Below are positions 35,748-45,200 of a stretch of 64,000 nucleotides of DNA, in pieces. This DNA comes from Ideonella oryzae (GTDB lineage: Bacteria; Pseudomonadota; Gammaproteobacteria; Burkholderiales; Burkholderiaceae_C). Position 1 is the first letter of the stretch; each line of letters begins with the position of its first letter. A program made the position numbers and the translations under genes. Below the pieces are notes generated by a model. That model was not told the origin of the DNA. It did not search any database and saw only the letters and a list, made by a program, of their open reading frames with translations. The stretch is from contig NZ_JAMXMC010000002.1 of assembly GCF_024055665.1 (NCBI RefSeq), positions 310,001 to 374,000 on the forward strand, given 5' to 3'.

Positions 35748-36200
35748 ATGCTTCACTCCCGCCCCAACCGGGTCCCGCGGTTCGCCCGGGCCATGGCCGG
35801 CTTCACCCTGATCGAATTGATGATCGTGGTGGCCATCGTGGCCATCCTGGCTTCGGTGGCCTACCCGGCCTACACCAGCCAGGTCAGAAAGAGCCGGCGG
35901 GCCGATGCCGAGACGGTGCTGCTACAGGCTGAGCAGTACCTGCAGCGCTATTACGCGACCAGCAGCAAGGGCTACACCGGGGCGGACCTGTCCACGCCGG
36001 GGCTGACGATCTCGCCGATGGGTTCCGGCTCGGGCAAGCAGTACTACGACATCTCGGTGGAAATTCCGGACGACGGGCAAAGCTACACACTCAGTGCGGC
36101 GCCGACCCAGACTGGTGACCCCTGTGGCACGCTGACGTTGACCAGCACCGGGGCCAAGGGGCAAGCCGATGGCGCCACCTTGTCTCAGTGCTGGCAGTGA
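35748..36200 (+). CDS. pilE: Minor/major type IV prepilin PilE-like
   Basis: A 150-residue prepilin. The leader ends ARAMAG before FTLIELMIVVAIVAILASVA, with the +5 Glu. RKSRRADAETVLLQAEQYLQR and a C-terminal disulfide pair (DPCGTL ... LSQCWQ) follow. In minor-pilin operons this last gene encodes the PilE subunit that joins the core PilVWX complex to the shaft; it is not necessarily the major pilin. The ATG at 35748 is preferred; a GTG overlapping the pilY1 stop at 35724 would add eight residues. Confidence 0.92.
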   Translation: MLHSRPNRVPRFARAMAGFTLIELMIVVAIVAILASVAYPAYTSQVRKSRRADAETVLLQAEQYLQRYYATSSKGYTGADLSTPGLTISPMGSGSGKQYYDISVEIPDDGQSYTLSAAPTQTGDPCGTLTLTSTGAKGQADGATLSQCWQ

Positions 36201-36224
36201 TGCGCCGCCGCGCTCTCGCCGGTT

Positions 36225-36668
36225 TCAGATCTCCTTGATCAGCCGGCTGAACTCGTCCACGTCTTCGAAGCTGCGATAGACCGAGGCAAAGCGGACGTAG
36301 GCCACCTTGTCGAGGCGCTTGAGTTCGCGCATCACCAGTTCGCCCACCCGGGTGGAGGGCACTTCACGCAGACCGCTCGCCAGCAGCTTGTCCTGGATGC
36401 GCTCAATCGCTGCATCGACCTGTTCGATGCTCACCTGCCGCTTGCGCAGCGCCAGGGTCATCGAGGCGCGCAGCTTGGCCGGATCGAACTCCACCCGGGC
36501 GCCGCTGCGCTTGACCACCGCGGGCAGGGCGATCTCGGCCCGCTCATAGGTGGTGAAGCGCTTGTCGCACTTGGTGCAGCGCCGACGCCGTCGCACCACA
36601 TCGCCTTCGTCGGACTCGCGGGTCTCGACGACCTGGGTTTCATCGTGGGCACAGTAGGGGCAGCGCAT
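36225..36668 (-). CDS. nrdR: Transcriptional repressor NrdR
   Basis: A 147-residue nucleotide-sensing repressor of ribonucleotide reductase genes. The zinc ribbon is CPYC ... CTKC (Cys3, 6, 31, 34) with the basic VVRRRRRC stretch. The ATP-cone follows from about residue 45 ([23 protein letters not shown]). The ATG at 36668 gives the canonical MRCPYC start; an earlier codon at 36692 is not conserved. It lies downstream of glyA on the same strand, a typical betaproteobacterial pairing. Confidence 0.97.
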   Translation of the reverse strand: MRCPYCAHDETQVVETRESDEGDVVRRRRRCTKCDKRFTTYERAEIALPAVVKRSGARVEFDPAKLRASMTLALRKRQVSIEQVDAAIERIQDKLLASGLREVPSTRVGELVMRELKRLDKVAYVRFASVYRSFEDVDEFSRLIKEI

Positions 36669-36714
36669 GCGGGATGCTCCAGACAACAGCAACGACGCCT
36701 GAGCGCCAAATATG

Positions 36715-36751
36715 CCACGGGCCCGACAACGGTGCGTTGACGGGCCCGTGG
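36715..36751 (-). terminator. Strong hairpin between glyA and nrdR
   Basis: The gap holds CCACGGGCCCG (36715-36725) and its exact complement (36741-36751). The intervening CAACG-GTG-CGTTG pairs as well, giving about 16 bp broken by a single A-A mismatch (T-T on the minus strand). On the glyA transcript it is followed by CATATTT rather than a clean T-run. It is probably a terminator or 3'-end stabiliser for glyA. Some reading through into nrdR is likely. Confidence 0.55.
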
Positions 36752-36790
36752 GGCAGTGAAGGGCAGCAAGGCCGCCCCCGCAGCGAAGGG

Positions 36791-38041
36791 TCAGCGGTAG
36801 ACCGGGAAGTCGCGGGTCAGCGCGGCAACCTGCTCGCGCACACGGGCAATGTTCGCCTCGTCATGCGGATTGTCCAGCACGTCAGCGATCAGGTGGGCGG
36901 TGGCGCGCACCTGCTCTTCCTTGAAGCCACGGGTGGTCATGGCCGGGGTGCCCAGGCGGATGCCGCTGGTCACCATGGGCTTCTGCGGATCGTTCGGGAT
37001 GCCGTTCTTGTTGCAGGTCATGTGGGCTGCGCCCAGGATGGCCTCGGCTTCCTTGCCGGTCAGGCCCTTGGGGCGCAGGTCCACCAGCATCACATGGCTC
37101 TCGGTGCGGCCGGAGACGATGCGCAGGCCGCGCTCGATCAGGGTCTCGGCCAGCACCTTGGCGTTCTTGACCACCTGTTCTTGATAGGCCTTGAACTCGG
37201 GGCTCAGCGCTTCCTTGAAGGCCACGGCCTTGCCGGCGATGACATGCATCAGCGGGCCGCCCTGGATGCCGGGGAAGATGGCCGAGTTGATCTTCTTGGC
37301 CACATCCTCGTTGTTCATCAGGATGATGCCGCCACGGGGGCCACGCAGGCTCTTGTGCGTGGTCGAGGTCACCACGTCGGCATGCGGCACAGGGTTCGGG
37401 TAGACGCCCGCAGCCACCAGGCCGGCATAGTGGGCCATGTCCACCATGAAGTAGGCGCCGATCTCCTTGGCGATCTTGCCAAAGCGCTCGAAGTCGATGC
37501 GCAGGGCGAAGGCCGAGGCGCCGGCGATGATCAGCTTGGGCTTGTGCTCGCGTGCCAGGGCCTCCATGGCCGCGTAGTCGATGTCCTCGTTGGCATCCAG
37601 GCCGTAGCTCACGACCTTGAACCACTTGCCGGACATGTTCAGCGGCATGCCGTGGGTCAGGTGGCCACCTTCGGCCAGGCTCATGCCCATGATGGTGTCG
37701 CCGGGCTGCAGCAGGCCAAAGAAAACGGCCTGGTTGGCCTGCGAACCCGAGTTGGGCTGCACGTTGGCGAAGTTGGCGCCGAACAGTTGCTTGACCCGAT
37801 CGATGGCCAGTTGCTCAACCACGTCCACGTTCTCGCAGCCGCCGTAGTAGCGCTTGCCGGGATAGCCCTCGGCGTACTTGTTGGTCAGTTGGCTACCCTG
37901 CGCCTGCATCACGGCCGGCGAGGTGTAGTTTTCCGAGGCGATGAGCTCGATGTGCTCTTCCTGGCGCTTGTTTTCAGCCTGGATGGCGGCCCACAGGTCG
38001 GGGTCGACGTTGGCGATCGTCGATTGGGAACGGTCGAACAT
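36791..38041 (-). CDS. glyA: Serine hydroxymethyltransferase
   Basis: A 416-residue PLP enzyme that interconverts serine and glycine and charges tetrahydrofolate with a one-carbon unit. Blocks include [16 protein letters not shown] (residue ~30), [13 protein letters not shown] and the PLP lysine, Lys230 in [14 protein letters not shown]. The ATG at 38041 has AAGGAAG upstream. A longer form from 38056 adds five residues. A hairpin follows the stop. Confidence 0.98.
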   Translation of the reverse strand: MFDRSQSTIANVDPDLWAAIQAENKRQEEHIELIASENYTSPAVMQAQGSQLTNKYAEGYPGKRYYGGCENVDVVEQLAIDRVKQLFGANFANVQPNSGSQANQAVFFGLLQPGDTIMGMSLAEGGHLTHGMPLNMSGKWFKVVSYGLDANEDIDYAAMEALAREHKPKLIIAGASAFALRIDFERFGKIAKEIGAYFMVDMAHYAGLVAAGVYPNPVPHADVVTSTTHKSLRGPRGGIILMNNEDVAKKINSAIFPGIQGGPLMHVIAGKAVAFKEALSPEFKAYQEQVVKNAKVLAETLIERGLRIVSGRTESHVMLVDLRPKGLTGKEAEAILGAAHMTCNKNGIPNDPQKPMVTSGIRLGTPAMTTRGFKEEQVRATAHLIADVLDNPHDEANIARVREQVAALTRDFPVYR

Positions 38042-38273
38042 GGAAGCTTCCTTCAAGTCGGGGCGAGTTCACCCGGCGGCCCGATGTGTGGCCACATCAG
38101 GTGCGGGTTGCCCAGGCGAACGGCAGAATCGATGCGGAACGCTGGACGGGCAAGCCCGTCGCGGCGTTGCACTTCGCGCTTCCCGGTGGTGATCCACCTC
38201 GTCGGTCGGGCAGCTCGCGTGGAGCGTGCCGCGACCCTCTATCGCCAGTCGCGCGAAGGCAGCTAGTGTACCG

Positions 38274-39200
38274 TCAGCCGGTCACCAAGGCGACATGGTC
38301 GCCCTTGGCAGCGTCGGGCATGTGGCCCACCGGCGCCTCAGTCTTGCCGTTGGCGGCATCGGGCAGCACTGCATGGGAGGCGGCTTCCGCGGCTGGCGCC
38401 GCGGCCACCGCATTGGAGACGTTCACCGAGATGTTCTGACCGGCGGCGACGCGCCGCAGGCGATCCTGTTCGGCCAGCACCCGCACGGCGTAGCCGCCGT
38501 CGGCGTCCGAATTGGCGGCGCCCACGTAGTAGCGCAGCCCCGCCTCGATGCCGCCGGCCCGCGAGATGCACTCACGCAACACCTGCACACCCACACGCAG
38601 GTTGGAGACGGGGTCGAAGGCGGCCAGGGTGCCGCCAAAGGCCTCGTATTTCTGGTTGTGAACGCGGGTCATCACCTGCATCAGCCCCTGGGCGCCCACG
38701 GGGCTTTGGGCGAAGGGGTTGAAGTTGGACTCGATCGCAACCACAGCCAGGATCAGGGTCGGATCCATGCCGGTGCGTTGGCCCACATGCCAGGCTTCCT
38801 GCACCAGCAGGGCCACCGGTTCGGGGGCCACGCGGTAACGGCGGGCCAGCCAATTGGCCACCACCGCCTGTTGGCGGCTCAAGGTCTTGGGGTCCACGGC
38901 CAGGGCCTGGGCCAGGTTGGCATTGGCCGGGTCTTCGGGCAGCAAAGCGTCATCGGCCGGGCTGACGGCGTCCGGCGGGGCCAGGCGGGCTTGCAGCCAG
39001 CCATAGGCCTGTTGCTCGATGGACGCACGCAGGTCCGCGCGGCCAGCCAGGAAGATCGTGGTCGTGACGACCACCAATCCCACCAAGGCCAGCATGTTGT
39101 GGCTGACGTCCAGCAGTCCGCGTCCCACGTCGCGCAGGAACACTCCTGCGCTGTGGCGCACTGCGTCGGTCATGCGCTGCCACCATTGCGGTTCAGTCAT
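38274..39200 (-). CDS. Lytic transglycosylase (SLT domain)
   Basis: A 308-residue inner-membrane-anchored murein transglycosylase. It has an N-terminal cytoplasmic tail with a membrane span near residues 36-52 (MLALVGLVVVTTTIFLAG). The catalytic SLT domain has Glu157 in AVVAIESNFNPFAQS, then GAQGLMQVM and YYVGAANSDADGGYAVRVL. The last ~50 residues are Ala-rich and non-conserved. It cleaves glycan strands between MurNAc and GlcNAc with 1,6-anhydro formation. The ATG at 39200 is chosen because GGAAGG lies just upstream; the GTG at 39212 overlaps that site. Confidence 0.92.
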   Translation of the reverse strand: MTEPQWWQRMTDAVRHSAGVFLRDVGRGLLDVSHNMLALVGLVVVTTTIFLAGRADLRASIEQQAYGWLQARLAPPDAVSPADDALLPEDPANANLAQALAVDPKTLSRQQAVVANWLARRYRVAPEPVALLVQEAWHVGQRTGMDPTLILAVVAIESNFNPFAQSPVGAQGLMQVMTRVHNQKYEAFGGTLAAFDPVSNLRVGVQVLRECISRAGGIEAGLRYYVGAANSDADGGYAVRVLAEQDRLRRVAAGQNISVNVSNAVAAAPAAEAASHAVLPDAANGKTEAPVGHMPDAAKGDHVALVTG

Positions 39201-39466
39201 GTCCTTCCTCACTTCTCGGGTCGCCGCCCATTCAGGGGTCTGTGCGGCGTCGCGCCGTCGATCAGACCAGGGTGGCGATAATCGGATGCTTCGGCGGTGC
39301 CGGGGCTGTGCTCGCCGGCCTTCACGTCGAAGCGGAAGGTTTCCCTGTCACGGCACCCCAGGGCGGGGCGCGGGCAAACCTGAAACTTCAGTTGTCGAGG
39401 CGGATTGTAGGAAGACCGGAAATAACCGGTCAAGTATATGGAATTGATTCTTTATAACCAGAATCT

Positions 39467-41023
39467 ATGAAATACCGTGACCTGAGGGACTTCGTCCAGG
39501 GGCTGGAACGGCAGGGCGAACTGTGCCGCGTGGCCCAGCCGGTGTCGCCCCATCTCGAGATGACGGCCCTGTCCGACCGCGTCCTGCGGGCCGAGGGGCC
39601 GGCACTGTTGTTCGAGCGGCCCACCGGGCACACCGTGCCCGTGCTGGCCAATCTCTTTGGCACGCCGCGTCGGGTGGCCCTGGGCATGGGGGCCGAATCC
39701 GTGGCCGATCTGCGCGATGTGGGGCGCCTGCTGGCCGCGCTGAAGGAACCCGAACCGCCGCGCAGTCTGCGCGAGGCGGGCAAGCTCTGGGACATGGCCA
39801 AGGCGGTCTGGGACATGAAGCCCGCCAAGGTGGGATCGCCGGCCTGCCAGGAGGTGGTGCTGGAAGGCGCGCAGGGGGACCTGGCTCACTGGCCGATCCA
39901 GCACTGCTGGCCTGGCGATGCCGCACCGCTGATCACCTGGGGCCTGGTCATCACCCGGGGGCCGCAATCGGTGCCCCAGCCGCGCCAGCGCCAGAACCTG
40001 GGCATCTACCGCCAGCAGGTGATCGGCCGCAACGAGGTGATCATGCGCTGGCTGGCCCACCGTGGCGGAGCGCTGGATTTCCGCGAGTTCGCGCGGGTGA
40101 ATGCAGGCCAGCCTTTCCCGATCGCCGTGGCGCTGGGTGCCGATCCGGCCACCACGCTGGGGGCCGTCACGCCGGTGCCCGACACCTTGTCTGAGTACCA
40201 GTTCGCCGGCTTGCTGCGCGGCGGCCGCACCGAGCTGGCGGACACCCAGGTGGGCGAAGGGGGGCTGAAGTTGCAGGTGCCCGCTCGGGCCGAGATGGTG
40301 CTGGAGGGGCACATCCCTACCGCGCCCGCGGGCTACAGCGGCCACAGCGATCATGGCGTGCCGGTCAAGGAGATCGGCGGCTACCTGCATGCCTTGGAGG
40401 GGCCCTACGGCGATCACACGGGTTATTACAACGAGCAGGACTGGTTCCCGGTCTTTCGCATCGACCGCCTCACCCACCGGCGCGACCCGATCTACCACTC
40501 CACCTACACCGGCAAGCCACCGGACGAGCCAGCCGTGCTCGGCGTGGCCCTCAACGAGGTCTTCGTGCCGCTGCTGCAGAAGCAGTTCCCGGAGATCGTG
40601 GACTTCTACCTGCCGCCCGAGGGCTGCAGCTACCGCATGGCCATCATTTCGATCCGCAAGGCCTATCCGGGTCATGCCAAGCGGGTGATGTTCGGCCTGT
40701 GGAGCTTCCTGCGCCAGTTCATGTACACCAAGTTCATCGTCGTGACCGACGAGGACGTGGACATTCGCGACTGGAAGGAGGTGGTCTGGGCCATCACCAC
40801 CCGCATGGATCCGGTGCGCGACACCACGCTGGTGGAGAACACACCCATCGACTACCTGGACTTCGCCTCGCCGGTCAGCGGCCTGGGCGGCAAGATGGGG
40901 CTGGACGCCACGAACAAGTGGCCGGGCGAGACCTCGCGCGAGTGGGGGCGGACGATCGAGATGGAGGCTGGCGTGCAGCAGCGCATGGACGCGCTCTTCG
41001 AGCAACTGATGGCGGGGCGTTGA
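39467..41023 (+). CDS. ubiD: 4-hydroxy-3-polyprenylbenzoate decarboxylase (UbiD family)
   Basis: A 518-residue prenylated-FMN-dependent decarboxylase of the ubiquinone pathway. Matching blocks are [40 protein letters not shown], the metal/substrate region [12 protein letters not shown] and [32 protein letters not shown] split over its length, and late [13 protein letters not shown]. The ATG follows an AT-rich stretch with TATAAC at 39453-39458 in otherwise GC-rich DNA, which would give a very short leader. It needs the prenyl-FMN from UbiX, not seen here. 6S RNA begins about 55 bp after its stop. Confidence 0.94.
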   Translation: MKYRDLRDFVQGLERQGELCRVAQPVSPHLEMTALSDRVLRAEGPALLFERPTGHTVPVLANLFGTPRRVALGMGAESVADLRDVGRLLAALKEPEPPRSLREAGKLWDMAKAVWDMKPAKVGSPACQEVVLEGAQGDLAHWPIQHCWPGDAAPLITWGLVITRGPQSVPQPRQRQNLGIYRQQVIGRNEVIMRWLAHRGGALDFREFARVNAGQPFPIAVALGADPATTLGAVTPVPDTLSEYQFAGLLRGGRTELADTQVGEGGLKLQVPARAEMVLEGHIPTAPAGYSGHSDHGVPVKEIGGYLHALEGPYGDHTGYYNEQDWFPVFRIDRLTHRRDPIYHSTYTGKPPDEPAVLGVALNEVFVPLLQKQFPEIVDFYLPPEGCSYRMAIISIRKAYPGHAKRVMFGLWSFLRQFMYTKFIVVTDEDVDIRDWKEVVWAITTRMDPVRDTTLVENTPIDYLDFASPVSGLGGKMGLDATNKWPGETSREWGRTIEMEAGVQQRMDALFEQLMAGR

Positions 41024-41044
41024 AGCACCTTCGCATTCACCCCC

Positions 41045-41073
41045 TTGCCAACCTCCTGGGGCGGGAGTAATCT
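41045..41073 (+). promoter_or_regulatory. Sigma-70 promoter of the 6S RNA gene
   Basis: TTGCCA (41045-41050), a 17-bp spacer and TAATCT (41068-41073) form a good housekeeping promoter. The first transcribed base would be near 41079, which is exactly where the closing stem of the predicted 6S RNA begins. Confidence 0.6.
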
Positions 41074-41078
41074 GAAAC

Positions 41079-41250
41079 TGCCTCTTCTGAGAGGCAATCC
41101 TCGAAGGCGCCGTCGGTGCGCTTCGGGGGCACAGGCCCAATTTTCGCCAGTGCCCCATCGGGTGAGACATTCACCCCGGGCCCCTCTGAACCATCCGGTA
41201 CAGAGGGGCTTTGTGCTTCTGGGCGCATGCAGGCGAGGGACGGGGCAGCA
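41079..41250 (+). ncRNA. ssrS: 6S RNA
   Basis: About 172 nt that fold as a long rod. CTGCCTC (41078-41084) pairs with GGGGCAG (41242-41248), CCTCG (41099-41103) with CGAGG (41234-41238), and GCGCC (41107-41111) with GGCGC (41222-41226). The tip is GGGGCAC/GTGCCCC (from 41126). The 3' side of the central bubble carries GAGACATTCACC and a hairpin GCCCCTCTG/CAGAGGGGC (41180-41209), matching the ACATTCACC-plus-hairpin region of E. coli 6S RNA. 6S RNA mimics an open promoter and sequesters the sigma-70 holoenzyme. No covariance search was possible. Confidence 0.8.
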
Positions 41251-41317
41251 GCGAAGATCTATCGGCCTATAGTGATGCTCAGTCCATTGTTCGGGGTGCC
41301 GTGACCCCGAGAGCCCC

Positions 41318-44300
41318 ATGTCTGTTGCCTCCAGCCTTTCCCTTCTCTCCCGCCTTGTGAGTCGCCGCCGTCTGGCCTGGGCGGCCGGGGCACTGGTCCT
41401 GCTGGCTGCCTCGATGGCGGTGGGTGTGCCCCTGGGGCTGCGCTGGGCCCTGGAGACGCGGGCGCCCGAGTGGATCGGCCGCCCGGTGCAGGTCCAGGCC
41501 GTCCGCTTCAATCCCTTCCTGCTGCGTTTGCGGCTGGAGAACTTGGACGTCGGCGCGGCACAGGCCGGCCAGCCTCCGCAACTCCATGTGGACGAACTGT
41601 CGCTCTCCCTGGGGTGGTCTTCGCTGTGGCACCGCGCGCCGGTGGTGCGTGCGCTGTCCCTGCGGGCGCCAAGGCTGAACCTGAGCCGCACGGCCGAGGG
41701 GCACTATGACGTGGACGATCTGCTGCAGCGCTGGCAGAAGCCTGCACAGACGCCCTCGTCCGCCGAACCGGCCCGTTTCGCGCTCTACAACCTGCAGATC
41801 CAGGACGGTCAGGTCCATGTCGATGACCGCCCGGTGGAACAGCGCCACAGCCTGACCGGCCTGACCCTGGGCATCCCTTTCATTTCCACCCTCAGCGAGG
41901 CGGACGAAAAGATCGAGGTCCAGCCCCGGTTGGCCTTCGACCTGGACGGCAGCCAGTTCGACACGGGCGCCCGACTGACCCCCTTCGACCCGAAGGCGCC
42001 AGAGCAGGTGCATCTGCGCCTGCCCGATCTGGACCTGGCCCATTGGGTGCCCTATCTGCCGGCCAGCCTGCCGTTGAAGCTGCAGCAAGGACATCTGGCG
42101 CTGGATCTGACCTTGGGCCTCGAGCAGGCTCCGCAGAGCATGGACTGGCGTCTTTCCGGCCAAATCGGGCTGAAGGACCTCGCCCTGCAGTGGCCGGACC
42201 GGACGCAGGCGCTGGCCGTGCAGGCGCTGAACCTGAAGATCAAGGCGGTGGCGCCGCGGCAGCACACGCTGGACCTGGACGAACTGCAGCTCAAGGGCTT
42301 GCGTTTGGCCACGCGGCGCGATGGGCAAGGCCGTTGGGATTGGCTGGCCCTGGCCGGCGCGCCAGCGGTGCCCGGCAAAGCCACCTCCGCATCGGCGCCG
42401 GCAGCCGCGCACCCTTCGGCACCGTCTTCCGCAGGGGCGCCCGGCACGGCCGACACGGCGGCCTGGACCGTCTCCCTGGACCGGCTCACGCTTGAGGACA
42501 CCCGGGTGGCGTTGGTGGATGAACTGCCCCGTCCGGCCGGGCAGTGGTCGCTGTCCTTGCCCACCGTGTCGGCGCAGGCCCTGCGCTGGCCCTTGGCCGA
42601 CGCCGCCCGGGCCACCCATTGGCAGGCTCGCGTGGCCCTGGCCGCTGGCGAGAAGGGCGTGCCGTCCGGCGAGGCCGAGGTGCAGGGCAGCCTGAGCCGA
42701 GAAGGCGGTCAGCTGGACCTGAAGGCCACGGACTGGACGGTGGAAGCCTGGCAACCCTATCTGGCGGCCTATCTGCAACCCCGGCTGCAGGGCAGCGTGT
42801 CGACCCAGGCACTGGTTCGCTGGCAGGGAGCGCCGGGGGCGCAGCTTCCGAGCGTGCAGGTGCCCGAGCTGTCGCTGGACCAATGGAAGGTGATCGATGG
42901 TGACGGGCGCGCGGCGCGCACCGCGGTGGCCTGGGAGCACCTGGCCGTGCAGAACGTCACCGTCGACGGCCCGGCGCGGACCGTCAAGGTGGAGCAGCTG
43001 CGCTGGACGGCGCCCCAGGCACAGTTGCGTCGGGATGCCAAGGGCGCACTGGACCTGGCCCACTGGGTCCGCCCGCAGCCTGACGGGGCCGGCCGCGGTG
43101 CCGCCGGAGCGGACAAGGGGCCGGCCTGGCAGATCGCCCTGGGGCAGACCCTCATCGAGAAGGGGCGGCTGCAATGGCGCGATGAGGCCCAGGGGGGCGA
43201 GCCCATCCAGGTGAACCTGGACACGCTGGGCCTGCGCGCTGGCGCGCTGCAGTGGCCAGCCGCCAGGGGCGCGGCGGTGCCGCTGCAGGGCGAGTTGCGC
43301 TGGCTGGCCGCCGAGCGCTCTCGCCGCCCAGGCAGCCTGCGCTGGCAGGGGCAGCTGGGGCTGGACCCCTGGTCCTGGAAGGGCCAGGTCCGTGCCGACC
43401 AGCTGCCGCTGTCCACCGCCTCGGGCTATCTGGATGGCGGCTGGCCCGTGGCGGTGGACCATGCCCAGGCCAGCGCGCGCCTGCAGACCCGGGTGGCCTG
43501 GGGGCCGGCCGGTCTGAGTCTGGGCGTGCAGGGCGAGGCCCGGTTGAACGACTTCCGCCTCAACAGCCGGCTGGGGGCCGTGGGGGACGCCACTGCCGCG
43601 GCCCAGGCCGACGAACTGATGAGCTGGCAGTCGCTGGGTCTGACCGGGCTGGACATCCGGATGGTGCCGGGACAAGCGCCGCACTACGGGCTGGGGCAGG
43701 TGAGCCTGTCCGACTTCTTCGCGCGGCTGGTGGTCACGGAGCAGGGGCGCCTCAACCTGAACGACCTGGCCGCCCGGCGGGCCGCTGGGCTGGCGCCGGC
43801 AGAGACGACACCCTCCGCCCCCCCGGTGGCTCCCCCGGCTGGCGTGGCCCTGTCGGCGGCGCCGGTGGCCTCGGCCGCTTCGGCCGTCATCACGGCCGCC
43901 CAGTCTCCGGCGGCGGCTGGCGTGCCTGCAGCCCTGGCTCCCCAGATCGTCATCGGGGGCGTGGAGCTGCTGCGTGGGCGGGTGGATTTCGAGGACCATT
44001 TCATCCGCCCCAATTACCGGGCGGACCTGACCGAGTTGAACGGCCGCATCGGCGCTTTCAGCAGCGCCTCGCCGCAGATGGCCGCGGTGCAGCTCAACGG
44101 CCGGGCGGCCGGCACGGCCCAGCTGGCCATCCAGGGCACGGTGAACCCGCTGGCCAGCCCCCTGGCCATGGATCTGCAGGCCCGGGCCAGCGACCTGGAG
44201 CTGGCCCCCCTGTCGCCCTATGCCGGCAAGTACGCCGGCTACGCCATTGAGCGCGGCAAGCTGACGATGGACGTGGCCTACCGCATCGACCCGGATGGCA

Positions 44301-45166
44301 AGCTGCAGGCGCGCAACCAGATCGTGCTCAACCAGCTGACCTTCGGTGACAAGATCGACAGCCCGGAGGCCACCAAGCTGCCGGTGCTGCTGGCCGTGGC
44401 CCTGCTGAAGGATCGCAACGGCGTGATCGACCTGGATCTGCCGATCAGCGGTTCGATCAACGACCCGCAGTTCAGCATCGGCGGGCTGATCGTCAAGGTC
44501 ATCGTCAACCTGTTGGTCAAGGCGATCACCGCGCCGTTTGCGCTGTTGACCGGTGGCGGCGGCCCGGACCTGAGCCAGATCGCCTTCCTGCCAGGCACCG
44601 CGGCACCGGCACCTGGCGCAGAGGCGGCCCTGGACAAGGTGGCCAAGGCCCTGCAGGACCGGCCGGGCCTGCGCATGACCGTGACCGGCACGGCCGACCC
44701 GACGGCCGAGCACGAGGCTCTGCAGGCGGCCTGGGTCCAGCAGCGGGTCCTGGCCGAGCAGCGGCGTCTGGCCCTGCGCGAAGGGTCCGCACCGGATGCT
44801 CCGCTGCCTGCGCTGGATGCCGCCACCCGCGAGACCCTGCTGAAGCAGGTCTATGCCGACACCAAGCTGCCCGACAAGCCGCGCAATGTGCTGGGCCTGG
44901 CCAAGGATATTCCGGTGGCCCAGATGGAGGCCCTGCTGCGCAAGGCGGCCCCCGTCAACGAGGACACGGCACGCCAGCTGGCGCTGGATCGCGGCATCGC
45001 GGTGCGGGATGCCCTGCTGGCCCGCGGTCTGCCCAGCGAGCGGCTGTTCCTGGCCGCGCCCAAGGCGCACGCCGCCAGCGCCACGGGCGGGGAGGGAACC
45101 GCTGGGCGGGCCCAGGACTCCCAACCCTGGCAGCCCAGCGCACAGCTGAGCCTGGACACCCGCTGA
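41318..45166 (+). CDS. Large DUF748/AsmA-like envelope protein with OmpA-like end
   Basis: A 1282-residue protein anchored by one N-terminal span (about residues 19-38) and otherwise periplasmic. The body repeats AsmA/DUF748-type sheets (VQAVRFNPFLLRLRLENLDV at the start, YRADLTELNGRIGAFSS, DLPISGSINDPQFSIGGLI and KVIVNLLVKAIT near 1040-1075). Such proteins resemble bridge-like lipid-transport or outer-membrane biogenesis factors. From about residue 1098 the end resembles an OmpA domain split in two: LRMTVTGTADPTAEHEAL, then ~80 other residues, then RGIAVRDALLARGLPSERLFL. Low-complexity Pro/Ala linkers occur near residues 350 and 830. The function is inferred only from family membership. Confidence 0.85.
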   Translation: MSVASSLSLLSRLVSRRRLAWAAGALVLLAASMAVGVPLGLRWALETRAPEWIGRPVQVQAVRFNPFLLRLRLENLDVGAAQAGQPPQLHVDELSLSLGWSSLWHRAPVVRALSLRAPRLNLSRTAEGHYDVDDLLQRWQKPAQTPSSAEPARFALYNLQIQDGQVHVDDRPVEQRHSLTGLTLGIPFISTLSEADEKIEVQPRLAFDLDGSQFDTGARLTPFDPKAPEQVHLRLPDLDLAHWVPYLPASLPLKLQQGHLALDLTLGLEQAPQSMDWRLSGQIGLKDLALQWPDRTQALAVQALNLKIKAVAPRQHTLDLDELQLKGLRLATRRDGQGRWDWLALAGAPAVPGKATSASAPAAAHPSAPSSAGAPGTADTAAWTVSLDRLTLEDTRVALVDELPRPAGQWSLSLPTVSAQALRWPLADAARATHWQARVALAAGEKGVPSGEAEVQGSLSREGGQLDLKATDWTVEAWQPYLAAYLQPRLQGSVSTQALVRWQGAPGAQLPSVQVPELSLDQWKVIDGDGRAARTAVAWEHLAVQNVTVDGPARTVKVEQLRWTAPQAQLRRDAKGALDLAHWVRPQPDGAGRGAAGADKGPAWQIALGQTLIEKGRLQWRDEAQGGEPIQVNLDTLGLRAGALQWPAARGAAVPLQGELRWLAAERSRRPGSLRWQGQLGLDPWSWKGQVRADQLPLSTASGYLDGGWPVAVDHAQASARLQTRVAWGPAGLSLGVQGEARLNDFRLNSRLGAVGDATAAAQADELMSWQSLGLTGLDIRMVPGQAPHYGLGQVSLSDFFARLVVTEQGRLNLNDLAARRAAGLAPAETTPSAPPVAPPAGVALSAAPVASAASAVITAAQSPAAAGVPAALAPQIVIGGVELLRGRVDFEDHFIRPNYRADLTELNGRIGAFSSASPQMAAVQLNGRAAGTAQLAIQGTVNPLASPLAMDLQARASDLELAPLSPYAGKYAGYAIERGKLTMDVAYRIDPDGKLQARNQIVLNQLTFGDKIDSPEATKLPVLLAVALLKDRNGVIDLDLPISGSINDPQFSIGGLIVKVIVNLLVKAITAPFALLTGGGGPDLSQIAFLPGTAAPAPGAEAALDKVAKALQDRPGLRMTVTGTADPTAEHEALQAAWVQQRVLAEQRRLALREGSAPDAPLPALDAATRETLLKQVYADTKLPDKPRNVLGLAKDIPVAQMEALLRKAAPVNEDTARQLALDRGIAVRDALLARGLPSERLFLAAPKAHAASATGGEGTAGRAQDSQPWQPSAQLSLDTR

Positions 45167-45200
45167 AACCACCCATCACTTCCTGACCGAGGACCTCGCC

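Noticed and set aside
41037-41228. A 63-residue minus-strand frame and short plus-strand frames in the 6S region
   Set aside because: Third-position composition is not that of the surrounding genes, and the DNA is better explained by paired RNA helices and a promoter.
41279-45172. A ~1297-codon open frame antisense to the DUF748 gene
   Set aside because: It mirrors the sense gene throughout, is rich in Gln/Gly/His/Arg repeats without any domain, and exists because GC-rich third positions remove stops on the opposite strand. The sense frame has clear family motifs and a membrane anchor.
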